A stretch of DNA of 43,999 bases from Pseudotamlana haliotis. Its GTDB lineage: Bacteria > Bacteroidota > Bacteroidia > Flavobacteriales > Flavobacteriaceae. Below the pieces are notes generated by a model. That model did not search any database. It was not told the DNA's origin and saw nothing but the letters and a program-made list of their open reading frames with translations. The stretch covers positions 46,290-90,288 of the forward strand of contig NZ_WAAT01000044.1 of assembly GCF_008806375.1 (NCBI RefSeq), in the 5' to 3' direction. A program made the position numbers and the translations under genes. Positions 27,672 to 36,959 of the stretch are shown one piece after another (position 1 is the first letter of the stretch; each line of letters starts with the position of its first letter).

Positions 27672-29057
27672 ATGATACTATTAATTGCAAAAAAAGAAGT
27701 AAAAGAGCTTTTACGAAATAATAGGTTTCGTTTAGTCAGTATCACACTTTTAATACTATTGGTTTTTTCCATGTTTATTAGTTGGAATACCCATACTAAG
27801 GTTCAACTAGAGCATCAAGCAGCTCAAGATTTAGCAAGAGCGCAATGGGAAAGTCAAGGTAAAAAAAGTGCCCATGCTGCGGGGCACTATGGTACGTTTG
27901 CCTTTAAGCCCATACCGGTTTTGTCTTTAATAGATAATGGGCTGAATAAATATCTAGGAGTTTCTGTCTTTTTAGAAGCACACCGTCAAAATTCGGCATC
28001 ATACAAACAAATTACAGATCAAAATGACTTGGCAAGGTTTGCCGATTTAAGCCCTGCTTTTGTTTTTATATATTTAATGCCGTTACTTATTATTTTATTA
28101 GGCTTTAATAGTTTTACTACAGAGAAAGAAAGTGGCACGCTTCAACTCATACTTAGCCAAGGCGCATCAAAACGTAAATTGGTTTTAGGAAAAACTTTAG
28201 GCATATGGTTTGCACTACTTTTATTATTAGTGCCAGTTTTTTTATTAGGTTTTTGCTTTATCGCTTTTTCAGATTATGAAAATGGAGACCTTTTACGTTA
28301 TGCTTTAATTATAATAAGTTTATTAATCTATTATGGTGTTTTTATACATCTGTCTATAGCAACATCGGTATGGGCTAAAAGCAGTAATTTTTCTTTAATT
28401 ATTTTACTAAGTTTTTGGATGATTTCAGCCTTGCTTATGCCAAAACTAACTGCAGACATTTCTAAAAACACGCATAAAACACCTTCTGCTATTGCCTATC
28501 AGGAAAATATAAAAAATGATTTAGAGAATGGTATTAATGGCCATGATCCTACATCTGAAAAAGCCATTGCTTTTAAAGATAGTTTGCTAAAAGCCTACCA
28601 AGTAAAAACCATTGACTCACTTCCTGTGAGTTATAGTCAATTGCTTATGCAAGAAGGCGAAAAACACGAAACCACGGTATATAAAAATGCTATGACGCGT
28701 TTAAATAACGTTTACCTTGAGCAACTCAAAGTACACCAACTTAATGCGTTTATTTCGCCTACAATTTTAATAAGAATGCTTTCAATGGAATTTGCGAAAA
28801 GTGATTTACAATCACATTATAACTTTACCTATCAAGCCGAAGAATATAGAGGGGCTTTAATTAGCAGTTTAAATAGTGGGCCAAGAGGCGCGGTAGATTC
28901 TGACTTCTTCAAAGAAAATATCAAGTTTGAATATCAGTCCATCACGCTCGCTCAAACTATGAAAGAAAGTGCTAGTAACTTATTGTATCTAATTTTATGG
29001 TGGTTATTAAGCGGTATGTTGGTAATGCTATCTGTTCAAAAAAATAAATTGAAATGA
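27672..29057 (+). CDS. ABC-2 type permease with DUF3526 insert (first)
   Basis: A 461-residue inner-membrane permease. It has one N-terminal helix (about 20-40), a large extracytoplasmic insert carrying QWESQGKKSAHAAGHYG and FAFKPIPVLSLID (the DUF3526 pattern), then a bundle of five or so helices (about 130-275), a second soluble part and a last helix near 440. The coupling segment FTTEKESGTLQLILSQGASK contacts the ATPase. Its last 4 bp overlap the next gene (ATGA), so expression is coupled. With the second permease and ATPase it forms a complete exporter; substrate unknown. No motif 1 or 2 lies upstream. Confidence 0.9.
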   Translation: MILLIAKKEVKELLRNNRFRLVSITLLILLVFSMFISWNTHTKVQLEHQAAQDLARAQWESQGKKSAHAAGHYGTFAFKPIPVLSLIDNGLNKYLGVSVFLEAHRQNSASYKQITDQNDLARFADLSPAFVFIYLMPLLIILLGFNSFTTEKESGTLQLILSQGASKRKLVLGKTLGIWFALLLLLVPVFLLGFCFIAFSDYENGDLLRYALIIISLLIYYGVFIHLSIATSVWAKSSNFSLIILLSFWMISALLMPKLTADISKNTHKTPSAIAYQENIKNDLENGINGHDPTSEKAIAFKDSLLKAYQVKTIDSLPVSYSQLLMQEGEKHETTVYKNAMTRLNNVYLEQLKVHQLNAFISPTILIRMLSMEFAKSDLQSHYNFTYQAEEYRGALISSLNSGPRGAVDSDFFKENIKFEYQSITLAQTMKESASNLLYLILWWLLSGMLVMLSVQKNKLK

Positions 29058-30361
29058 TTAAACTAGAACTTAAAAATATAGTAAGAAACCCTGTAGTAGT
29101 CATTTTGGTACTATTTCTTTTTCTGTTTATTTTGTTTGCTGCTTACAATGGGAAATCAAGAGTTGATAAACAAATAGAGGGTATTGCGTTAGTAAAAAAT
29201 AAAGAAAATACCTTTTATACAAACCACAAAAACACCTTAATATCTATAGAGAAAGGTGAAGCAAATGCGCCTAGTAGGGTATTTGAAGACCCTACAAACC
29301 CGGTTGCAATGGGTAATTATTATGGTGGGGTTTATTTAACTGTAACTCCAGCGCCTCTTGCTGTTATTAGTAATGGGCAAAGTGATATTTTTCCATATTA
29401 CACTAAAGTGAATATTAATAGCACCAATGCGGGGAAGGATAATGACAATTTTGAAAACCCAATGAATATAGCTACCGGCGGATTTGATTTGGCCTTTGTA
29501 TTTGTATTTATTTTACCGCTTTTAATAATTGCGTTTAGTTATAACATTCTGTCATCAGAAAAGGAGCAAGGTACGCTTAGATTACTATTATCTATGCCAA
29601 TTAATATTAAGACATGGCTGTTAAAAAAAATAGTATTCCGTTTTGTGTTTATCGTGGTGTTAATAAGCATTTTACTTACCTTATCTCTTGTTATTACAGG
29701 TGTTAACTTTTCTAATTTATCATATTTATTGTTGTTATTAAGTATAGCACTGTATACCCTGTTTTGGTTTGGAATAGCATTTTTGGTAAACTTACTTGAC
29801 AAATCGTCTTCTCAAAATATTATCTTACTATTAGGCATTTGGTTGCTTTTTGTAATTATTATACCAAGCATAATAAACATAGTATCAAGTAGCATATACC
29901 CTTCACCTTCAAGGGTAGAATATGTTACGGCAAAAAGAGACATTGAAAAAGAATTTGAAAAGAAAGAGGAAGCTATTTTACAAAAGTATTATGAAGAACA
30001 TCCATCAGTAAATACCAATGGCGCTGAAGCACCTGATCGATTTAGAAGGTATTGGAACAAAAATTTCATTCTATTAAATGAAAAAACTAAGTTTATGGAA
30101 GCGTTTGAAAGTAAGTTTGAAAACCAATCTATAAATCAGCGAAACTTAGCCAATAGTCTGAGTTGGTTTTCTCCGTCAATTATACTGCAAAACACCATGA
30201 ATAACATTGCTGAAACAGATACGCAACACTATTTAGATTTTCAAAATGAAGCAAAAGTATTTCAAAAAGAATGGACCAGTTATTTTTATAATAAGTACAA
30301 GAATCATCAAAAATTAACAGTAGAAGATTTTAATAATTTTCCAAAACAAAACAATAATTAA
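29054..30361 (+). CDS. ABC-2 type permease with DUF3526 insert (second)
   Basis: A 435-residue partner of the preceding permease with the same plan: an N-terminal helix (about 13-28), an extracytoplasmic part, a helix bundle (about 150-285) with LSSEKEQGTLRLLLSMPINI as coupling segment, and a long soluble part with coiled-coil character (KRDIEKEFEKKEEAILQK). Sequence similarity to the first permease is weak, suggesting an old heterodimer. The ATPase gene begins 3 bp after its stop. Confidence 0.88.
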   Translation: MIKLELKNIVRNPVVVILVLFLFLFILFAAYNGKSRVDKQIEGIALVKNKENTFYTNHKNTLISIEKGEANAPSRVFEDPTNPVAMGNYYGGVYLTVTPAPLAVISNGQSDIFPYYTKVNINSTNAGKDNDNFENPMNIATGGFDLAFVFVFILPLLIIAFSYNILSSEKEQGTLRLLLSMPINIKTWLLKKIVFRFVFIVVLISILLTLSLVITGVNFSNLSYLLLLLSIALYTLFWFGIAFLVNLLDKSSSQNIILLLGIWLLFVIIIPSIINIVSSSIYPSPSRVEYVTAKRDIEKEFEKKEEAILQKYYEEHPSVNTNGAEAPDRFRRYWNKNFILLNEKTKFMEAFESKFENQSINQRNLANSLSWFSPSIILQNTMNNIAETDTQHYLDFQNEAKVFQKEWTSYFYNKYKNHQKLTVEDFNNFPKQNNN

Positions 30362-30364
30362 GAT

Positions 30365-31066
30365 ATGTTAGAAGCCATTAATTTAAGAAAAGAATATAAC
30401 AACTTTTGTGCTCTTAATAGTTTAAATATTAAAGTGGAGTCGGGCGATATTTATTGTCTATTAGGTGCCAATGGTGCGGGTAAATCGACTACTATTAATT
30501 TATTTTTGGGATTTATTGAAGCCACAAGTGGACATGTTAGCATAAACGGTTTAGATGTTAGTAAAAAGAACATGGAAACTAAAAAATACTTATCTTATAT
30601 TCCAGAAAACTTGATGCTCTATCCTACGTTAACAGGTTTAGAAAACTTAGAGTATTTTGTAGGTTTAGCAAATAAAAAATATACTAAAGACGAGTTTGTT
30701 GCTTTTCTAACAGAAGCAGGACTACAAAAAAATGCACATTTGAAACGTGTATCTGCCTACTCTAAGGGGATGCGTCAAAAAGTAGGTATTGCCATTGCTT
30801 TAGCTAAACATGCTAAGGTATTGCTTTTAGATGAGCCTACATCTGGACTGGACCCAAGAGCAAGTAATGAATTTTCAAGCTTACTTCTAAGGCTTAAAGA
30901 GAAAGGTGTAGCAACACTTATGGCTACTCACGATATCTTTCGAGCTAAACAAATTGCAACGCATATTGGAATTATGAAAGAAGGGAATTTGGTAGAATCT
31001 TTTAGAAGTGAAGATATTACCTTAAAAGCGTTGGAAGATTTATACTTAGAAACTATAGATTCTTAA
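30365..31066 (+). CDS. ABC transporter ATPase
   Basis: A 233-residue ATP-binding subunit of the exporter. Walker A is GANGAGKST (about 37-45), the signature is YSKGMRQKVG (a common variant of LSGGQ in this class), Walker B is VLLLDEPTSGLD and the switch His is in ATHDIF. It is the last gene of a tight three-gene operon with the two DUF3526-type permeases. Its position between two SusCD cassettes may be incidental, since nothing in its sequence ties it to nutrient uptake. Confidence 0.94.
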   Translation: MLEAINLRKEYNNFCALNSLNIKVESGDIYCLLGANGAGKSTTINLFLGFIEATSGHVSINGLDVSKKNMETKKYLSYIPENLMLYPTLTGLENLEYFVGLANKKYTKDEFVAFLTEAGLQKNAHLKRVSAYSKGMRQKVGIAIALAKHAKVLLLDEPTSGLDPRASNEFSSLLLRLKEKGVATLMATHDIFRAKQIATHIGIMKEGNLVESFRSEDITLKALEDLYLETIDS

Positions 31067-31165
31067 ACAAAATACACGGAACTCTGAAAGTCAAATTACT
31101 TTCAATACAGAGAACTGAGATAAAAACAAGTCTATACTTCAAAAATATTAGACAATATTATTTTT

Positions 31166-31206
31166 AGCTTACAAATTCAAGTCATTGATGTTGTAAGCTT
31201 TTTTTA
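31166..31206 (+). terminator. Terminator after the ABC operon
   Basis: AGCTTACAA (31166-31174) pairs with TTGTAAGCT (31191-31199), followed by a T run. It lies about 100 bp after the ATPase stop. Confidence 0.8.
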
Positions 31207-31319
31207 TACTGTTTTTTTAAAATAGAAATATAAGTTTTACAGTGTTTGCTATTTAATTTATTAATGGGAAGTATTGGTAGTAGCACATGTAAAAAATGGT
31301 AGTTTGTTGTTGTAAGTTA

Positions 31320-31445
31320 ACCGTTTTAGAAGGTGGCCATGTCAGTTATCTAATACAAGGTACGCTTAGTGCTTATGACTATTTTATCATTGGTTTTTTA
31401 ATTGCAGATTGGAATCAGGAAATAATTATAAATAAAAATGAATAA
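31320..31445 (+). pseudogene. Possible small coding remnant, unknown
   Basis: One frame reads TVLEGGHVSYLIQG, then TLSAYDYFIIGFLIADWNQE and a stop at 31443-31445. It is protein-like, with a possible membrane helix, but there is no start codon and it is only 41 residues. It may be the tail of a lost gene or chance. The rest of 31207-31552 is AT-rich with no recognisable element. Confidence 0.2.
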
Positions 31446-31552
31446 TATGGTTTTTGACTTTATTTTTTAGTTAAAATACAAAAAGGGAAGTTCTCTTTTT
31501 CTGTTGATTACTTTTTAAGTAGATTTGGATTCCTAAATTAAGTAAAAGCGCA

Positions 31553-32113
31553 TTGTCTCAAACGAAAGAGGTACATAATTTATCATTAAAAGCATATAAG
31601 GATGTCTTCGATTCATTATATGCTTCATTATGCATTTTTGCAAAAAGCTATGTTAATAACCTAGATATAGCGAAAGATTTAGTTCAAGATGTATTTATAA
31701 AAGTTTGGGAAGATAAAATAGCATTTAAAAATGAACTCGCTGTTAAATCCTATTTATACACTTCTGTTAAAAATAGGGCCTTAGATTATTTAAAAAGTAA
31801 ACGGTATAAAGAAACAGACCATATGTCTGTTATTGAATTGGACGTTCTAAATAAAGAATCCTTTTATTTAAAGGAAGTCGTTATAGAAGAAGCGTCATCT
31901 CGAATTGAAGAGGCCATCAATACGCTCCCGAATAAATGTGCTCAAATTATCAGGTTAAGCATAAAAGAATATTCAAATAATGAAATAGCTACGCATTTAG
32001 AGATTTCTGTAAATACGGTTAAGGCACAAAAAAAGATAGCATATAAAAGGTTAAGGCCATTACTAAAGGATTACTTCGTTTTTATAGCCTTTGTTTTCAA
32101 TTTTTCCGATTAA
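31553..32113 (+). CDS. ECF RNA polymerase sigma factor, cassette 2 (TTG start)
   Basis: A 186-residue ECF sigma factor with region 2 (about 15-85, AKDLVQDVFIKVWED and VKSYLYTSVKNRALDYL) and region 4 (about 120-175, YSNNEIATHLEISVNTVKAQ). The in-frame upstream stop TAG lies about 27 bp before the TTG at 31553, and there is no ATG until the middle of the protein. TTG is therefore the best start, which suggests weak translation. It belongs to the same family as the sigma at 1531, but DNA-reading segments differ markedly, in line with the different promoter motifs near the two. fecR2 follows after 123 bp with motif 2 in the gap. Confidence 0.9.
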   Translation: MSQTKEVHNLSLKAYKDVFDSLYASLCIFAKSYVNNLDIAKDLVQDVFIKVWEDKIAFKNELAVKSYLYTSVKNRALDYLKSKRYKETDHMSVIELDVLNKESFYLKEVVIEEASSRIEEAINTLPNKCAQIIRLSIKEYSNNEIATHLEISVNTVKAQKKIAYKRLRPLLKDYFVFIAFVFNFSD

Positions 32114-32185
32114 AAAAAATAATTACACGACACATCTATTTATAACAGTGGTTAAGATTTTATAATAAAAAATTAAGATTTTTTT

Positions 32186-32210
32186 AACCCTATCAAAGAG
32201 TTTTGTCGTC
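32186..32210 (+). promoter_or_regulatory. ECF-type promoter motif 2 (copy C), drives fecR2-susC2
   Basis: AACCC (32186-32190), 16-nt spacer with TATCAAAGAGTTTTG, CGTC (32207-32210). It is 27 bp before the fecR2 ATG and takes the place that motif 1 has in cassette 1. Confidence 0.78.
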
Positions 32211-32236
32211 TTCATAATAAACACCAGCAACATCTA

Positions 32237-33388
32237 ATGATCAATTTTAATAAAATTATATTATTATCTAAGCAAATAGCTGCGTCACTTTTAAAAGATG
32301 AAAAGGTAGAGTCGCTAGAACCTTTAGATCTGTTTTCTCAAGAAGAAAAAGATAATATTTTAAAAAGATTAACAGATAACACAGAAATTGAATCTCGATT
32401 GCAATCAAAAATTGAAATTGACAAGAAGAAAGATTGGGAATCTTTAAAATCGAAGTTACATGTGCCTAAGAAAACGTATTACTGGCAATATGCTACAGCA
32501 GCATCTATAGCATTGATTGTGGCTTTAACATTCCTATTAAATAACAATGATGATGACTATACCGAACCTGTTTTAGTTGATACTAAAATTGAAATAGGTA
32601 CAGATAAAGCCGTATTAACACTTGCTGATGGGACTACTGTATTATTAGATAGTACAAATGTCTATCAAGGTAAGAACGTAAAAGGAAACGGAAAGGAAGT
32701 TATTTACGAAATAGCAGAACAGAATATAGATGAATTAGAATTTAACTATTTAACAGTTCCAAGAGGCGGACAGTACCATGTGAAATTATCTGATGGTACC
32801 GAAGTTTGGTTAAATTCAGAATCACAACTTAAATATCCTGTTAGTTTTATTAGAGGAAACCCAAGAGAGGTAGAGTTAGTTTATGGAGAGGCCTATTTTG
32901 AAGTTTCAAAAAGTTCAAAACATAATGGTGATGCTTTTACTTTAAAAACAAATGCACAAAGTTTGACCGTATTAGGTACCATTTTTAATGTTAAGGCCTA
33001 TAAAGATGAAACTGAAATTATTACCACATTAGTAGAGGGTAGTGTTTCGGTAAGCAATACAATTAATGAAGTCATATTAAAACCAAAACAACAATCAAAA
33101 TTAACGCAAGCCAACAATGATTTTGAAATTGCTACAGTTGAAGTAGAAGATTATATTTCTTGGCATAGAGGTGTATTTAGCTTTGCGAATAAACCCTTAA
33201 AAGATATTATGAAAGTTTTGTCAAGGTGGTATGATGTTGGTATTCTAATAGCTAATGAAGACATGGAGAATATTGCTTTTACTGGAGTTTTAAATAAACA
33301 ACAGTCTATAGAGAATATACTAGAAATTATAAAAAGTACTAATAATATGAATTATAAAATTGAAAATGAATATATAATTATTGAATAA
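32237..33388 (+). CDS. FecR-family anti-sigma factor, cassette 2
   Basis: A 383-residue regulator with cytoplasmic part 1-80, a membrane helix about 83-101 (YYWQYATAASIALIVALTFLL begins it), a FecR domain (about 125-290, LTVPRGGQYHVKLSDGTEVW and YGEAYFEVSK) and a DUF4974-like end. From about residue 120 onward it is very similar to FecR1 (for example KQQSIENILEIIKSTNNMNY against KQQSIEYILEIIKSTNNMNY). Residues 1-80 look unrelated to FecR1, matching the divergence of the partner sigma factors. It probably receives the signal from the STN domain of SusC2. Confidence 0.93.
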   Translation: MINFNKIILLSKQIAASLLKDEKVESLEPLDLFSQEEKDNILKRLTDNTEIESRLQSKIEIDKKKDWESLKSKLHVPKKTYYWQYATAASIALIVALTFLLNNNDDDYTEPVLVDTKIEIGTDKAVLTLADGTTVLLDSTNVYQGKNVKGNGKEVIYEIAEQNIDELEFNYLTVPRGGQYHVKLSDGTEVWLNSESQLKYPVSFIRGNPREVELVYGEAYFEVSKSSKHNGDAFTLKTNAQSLTVLGTIFNVKAYKDETEIITTLVEGSVSVSNTINEVILKPKQQSKLTQANNDFEIATVEVEDYISWHRGVFSFANKPLKDIMKVLSRWYDVGILIANEDMENIAFTGVLNKQQSIENILEIIKSTNNMNYKIENEYIIIE

Positions 33389-33394
33389 AAAAAA

Positions 33395-33431
33395 GGGATA
33401 AAACTAAACCTCTGACCGCCAGTGATATCCC
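33395..33431 (+). promoter_or_regulatory. Conserved hairpin element between fecR2 and susC2
   Basis: GGGATA (33395-33400) pairs with TATCCC (33426-33431), with ACCGCCAGTGATATCCCC conserved from cassette 1. The outer stem is kept, while the inner stem is weakened (TGAC replaces TCAC). The repeated CCAGTG is also kept. Confidence 0.5.
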
Positions 33432-33467
33432 CCAGTGTAATTGATTGAAAAACCAAAAGATAAATTT

Positions 33468-36400
33468 ATGAAAAAAAATATTACTAACCGACTACTCTTT
33501 CCTAAGAGGAGTTTTTTAATCCTTATCATGAAAACATTTATTTTTCTTTTTTCGATGTTCGTCTTTAGTTTGTCTCCTAAAAACGGATTTTCGCAAAATG
33601 CTAAAATTACAATTAAAGATAATCAAGTTGTTTCAGTAGATGAGGTCTTTAAAATGATTAAGAACCAAACAGATTATGCATTCATTTACAGAACAGGTTT
33701 GTTTGATAACTATCCAAAAACAACTTTAAAAAAAGGCATAATCGAAGTAGGTGAACTCTTAGAGATGACCTTGTCAAAAGGAGACTTTGACTATAAATTC
33801 TCTAATGAAAATACTATTGTTATTAGTAGCAAGGAGTCTAAAAGTTTAGCCTCAAAAAACAATGAAGCATTACAGGAAACAGTAAGCGGAAGTGTTATTG
33901 ATGAAAATGGAGTACCTCTAGCCGGAGTAAGTGTGCTAGTAAAAAACACTAAAACCGGGGTGTATACAGATTATGATGGAAATTTTGTTGTCAAATTAAA
34001 TGGAAAGAACGAAAATACAACATTGATCTTTAGTTATATGGGGTATGAAAAAATTGAGGTAGTCATTGGTTCTAAACAATTCATTAATGTAAAAATGATT
34101 CCAAATCTTGATGATTTAGATGAGGTGGTTGTGATTGGTTATGGAACCTCTAAAGTAAGAGATGCTACGGGGTCAATTGCTAGAATAACATCTGAAGACA
34201 TAGATAATGCTCCCATGGAAGCTACTATTGAAAGTTCGCTGCAGGGTAAAGCTGCAGGGGTAAGTGTTCAAATGCAATCAGCTTCACCAACATCGCCTAC
34301 TAGTGTTATTATTAGGGGGCAATCTTCATTATCTGGAGATAACCAACCTCTATGGGTTATAGATGGTGTGCCACAATATACTACTGCAACTTCTGGAGAT
34401 GTTTACAATTCTCTAAATAATTTAAATATGGACGATATTAAAAGTATCGATATATTAAAGGATGCCTCGGCAACGGCTGTATATGGCTCAAGAGCAGCTA
34501 ATGGTGTAGTGCTTGTTACAACAAAAAAAGGGAAACATAATTCAGAACCTATTATTGAACTAACATCTCGAGTTGGACAAACAATAATGGATTTTAACGA
34601 TTACCAATTATTTGAAACTGATGCATATAAAAACTTTACTATAGCAGCGAGTAAGGAGTCGGTTATTAGTAATGGTCACTTTAATTATTTTGTGGAACCC
34701 TATTTAGACGAATCGGCCTTTTTCAATTTAAATACTAGTGAATATGACGCTTCAGATTTACAAGTGTTACCAGGTGCTTTTTATGATTCCAATACCAATT
34801 GGCAAGATGAAATGACACAAAACCCATTAGCCATGCAATATAATTTTTCTATTCGTGGTGGTTCAGAAGCAAACACATATTTTATCTCGTTTAACTATAA
34901 TGATAGAGATGGGATTGTTAAATCTGGGCAGAGTGAGGTATATGGTGGTCGTATGAATTTTGATACAAAAATTAGCGATAAATTTACATTTGGTTTAAAT
35001 ATAAATGCGAGTTCACGTACAACAGACAATAAGGATAGCATGTTAACTTCTTTGAAACATACGCGTCCAGACCTTCCGCCTTTCAATGATGATGGTTCAA
35101 TATTTACGGCAGATATATATACTGAAAATCCTTATACTACACTCCTAAATACGAATTCAGGAAAGAATTTTATATTTAATGCAACAGGGTATTTAGATTA
35201 TGAAATAATTGAAGGTTTAACGTTAAGAGGAGCTTATACAAATAATTATTCTGATAATGAATCATTAAGCTATCACCGTTTAGGGAGTAGTGATAATAAT
35301 CCTTTTAATAACAGGTTTTGGTTTAGTACTAAAAGAACGTTTAATGTCCTGGAAGGGACGTTGTCTTATGCTAAAGTCATTAACAAACACGATTTTAATC
35401 TTTTATTCGGGTATTCTAGAGAAGGAAGCAAGAGTAGTAATTATTCTATAAGAGCTGAAGATTTTCCTGATGACGATGTTCTTGTTAATTTTAGTTCTGC
35501 AGCAGATATTACCGATGTAACAGAAACTGGGACACAGAATGCATTGATTTCTCAATTTGCACGTTTTCATTATAAATTTGATGACCGTTATATTATTTCT
35601 GGAACAGTTCGTCGAGATGGTTCTTCTCGTTTTGGTGAAGATAATCGTTTTGGAATTTTTCCATCTGGAGCTTTCGCATGGTTGATTTCAGAAGAAAATT
35701 TCATAAAAGACAATAAAATTAAAGATTACATTTCTTATTTAAAACTAAGAACATCTTTAGGTGTTACAGGTTCTCAAAATCTTGGAAATTTTGATTGGAT
35801 AACGATAATTAGCTCTACAATTTATGATGATAGTCCTGGATTATCTCCAACAACAATTGGAAACCCAGACTTAGGATGGGAACAAACCCAGATGTTTGAT
35901 TTAGGTTTAGATTTTGGATTGCTAAATCACCGTATCTCTGGCACTGTTGGTTTCTATGAAAAACAAAGTAAAGACTTAATTTACGATAGGCCTATTGCTT
36001 GGAGTTCATCGTTTAAAGATGTAACATCTAATGTCGCGACTATTAGTAATAAAGGTTTCGAATTTGATATTACATACAACATCATTCAATCTACAAATAA
36101 TCGCTTGGCTTTTGATTTCAATTTTTCTAAAAATCTAACAAAAGTAACTAAGATTAATGGTTCACTCGAGGAAATTTATTATCCAGGAAGTTATTCGCCT
36201 TATATTAGATTAGTTGAAGGTGGCGAAATTGGACAATGGTATGGATTAGAAACTGCAGGTCGTTTTTATGTAAATGCGGAAGATACGTATGGTTTTGTTG
36301 AAAATATAGCATCTACGGGACAACCATCATATTTTAACACATCTACAGAAACAACAGGTGATCTTATTTTCATTGATCAAAATGAAGATGGTCAAATAAA

Positions 36401-36947
36401 CGATGAGGATCGTGTAAATATAGGAAGCTCAACACCAAAAGGTTTTGGGGGTTTTGGTTTAACCTATCAGTACAAAGGGTTTAGTTTCAATTCAACGTTT
36501 AGCTATGCTTATGGACATAAAAGATTCTGGAATTTACCATATACAGATGTTGCAAACACTAGAAATTATAACCAAAGTAATTTAATAGCAGGACAAAGTA
36601 CTATTCTAAACAATCCGTATGATGCACTTTATCCAAGAATGGCTCCAGGTGGACTTGGACAAAATAACAAATTTTCAGATTTCTATTTACACGATGCATC
36701 TTATGTTCGTTTAAATGCTCTAAATATTGGCTATAGGCTACCCAGTAAAGTGCTTTCTGCTTCGGCAATAAAAGGAATAGAATTAACATTGCAGGCAACC
36801 AATTTATTTACAATTACAAAGTATCCAGGGTTCGATCCTCAAGGGAATTGGACGACTACGTCTATTGGTTCAGGAATGTCAATAGATTCTAGTAGATATC
36901 CTTCAGCACAAGTTTACAGCCTTGGGGTTAGAATGAATATACAATAA
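33468..36947 (+). CDS. SusC-like TonB-dependent transporter with STN domain, cassette 2
   Basis: An 1159-residue paralogue of the SusC at 3521, with signal region (to NGFSQ), STN domain (about 44-117), carboxypeptidase-regulatory-like domain (VSGSVIDENGVPLAGVSV), TonB-box-like DEVVVIGYGT, plug (QPLWVIDGVPQYTT, SRAANGVVLVTTKKG) and barrel ending IQ. The frame extends upstream to a TTG at 33441, but the ATG at 33468 matches the SusC1 start both in protein (MKK) and in the AAATTTATGAAAAAA context. Large parts of plug and barrel are nearly identical to SusC1 (for example RFHYKFDDRYIISGTVRRDG). Differences concentrate in loop-like stretches such as the region around FNYFVEPYLDESAFFN. It signals through FecR2 and is followed by susD2 after 12 bp. 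Confidence 0.95.
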   Translation: MKKNITNRLLFPKRSFLILIMKTFIFLFSMFVFSLSPKNGFSQNAKITIKDNQVVSVDEVFKMIKNQTDYAFIYRTGLFDNYPKTTLKKGIIEVGELLEMTLSKGDFDYKFSNENTIVISSKESKSLASKNNEALQETVSGSVIDENGVPLAGVSVLVKNTKTGVYTDYDGNFVVKLNGKNENTTLIFSYMGYEKIEVVIGSKQFINVKMIPNLDDLDEVVVIGYGTSKVRDATGSIARITSEDIDNAPMEATIESSLQGKAAGVSVQMQSASPTSPTSVIIRGQSSLSGDNQPLWVIDGVPQYTTATSGDVYNSLNNLNMDDIKSIDILKDASATAVYGSRAANGVVLVTTKKGKHNSEPIIELTSRVGQTIMDFNDYQLFETDAYKNFTIAASKESVISNGHFNYFVEPYLDESAFFNLNTSEYDASDLQVLPGAFYDSNTNWQDEMTQNPLAMQYNFSIRGGSEANTYFISFNYNDRDGIVKSGQSEVYGGRMNFDTKISDKFTFGLNINASSRTTDNKDSMLTSLKHTRPDLPPFNDDGSIFTADIYTENPYTTLLNTNSGKNFIFNATGYLDYEIIEGLTLRGAYTNNYSDNESLSYHRLGSSDNNPFNNRFWFSTKRTFNVLEGTLSYAKVINKHDFNLLFGYSREGSKSSNYSIRAEDFPDDDVLVNFSSAADITDVTETGTQNALISQFARFHYKFDDRYIISGTVRRDGSSRFGEDNRFGIFPSGAFAWLISEENFIKDNKIKDYISYLKLRTSLGVTGSQNLGNFDWITIISSTIYDDSPGLSPTTIGNPDLGWEQTQMFDLGLDFGLLNHRISGTVGFYEKQSKDLIYDRPIAWSSSFKDVTSNVATISNKGFEFDITYNIIQSTNNRLAFDFNFSKNLTKVTKINGSLEEIYYPGSYSPYIRLVEGGEIGQWYGLETAGRFYVNAEDTYGFVENIASTGQPSYFNTSTETTGDLIFIDQNEDGQINDEDRVNIGSSTPKGFGGFGLTYQYKGFSFNSTFSYAYGHKRFWNLPYTDVANTRNYNQSNLIAGQSTILNNPYDALYPRMAPGGLGQNNKFSDFYLHDASYVRLNALNIGYRLPSKVLSASAIKGIELTLQATNLFTITKYPGFDPQGNWTTTSIGSGMSIDSSRYPSAQVYSLGVRMNIQ

Positions 36948-36959
36948 AAAATGACACAC

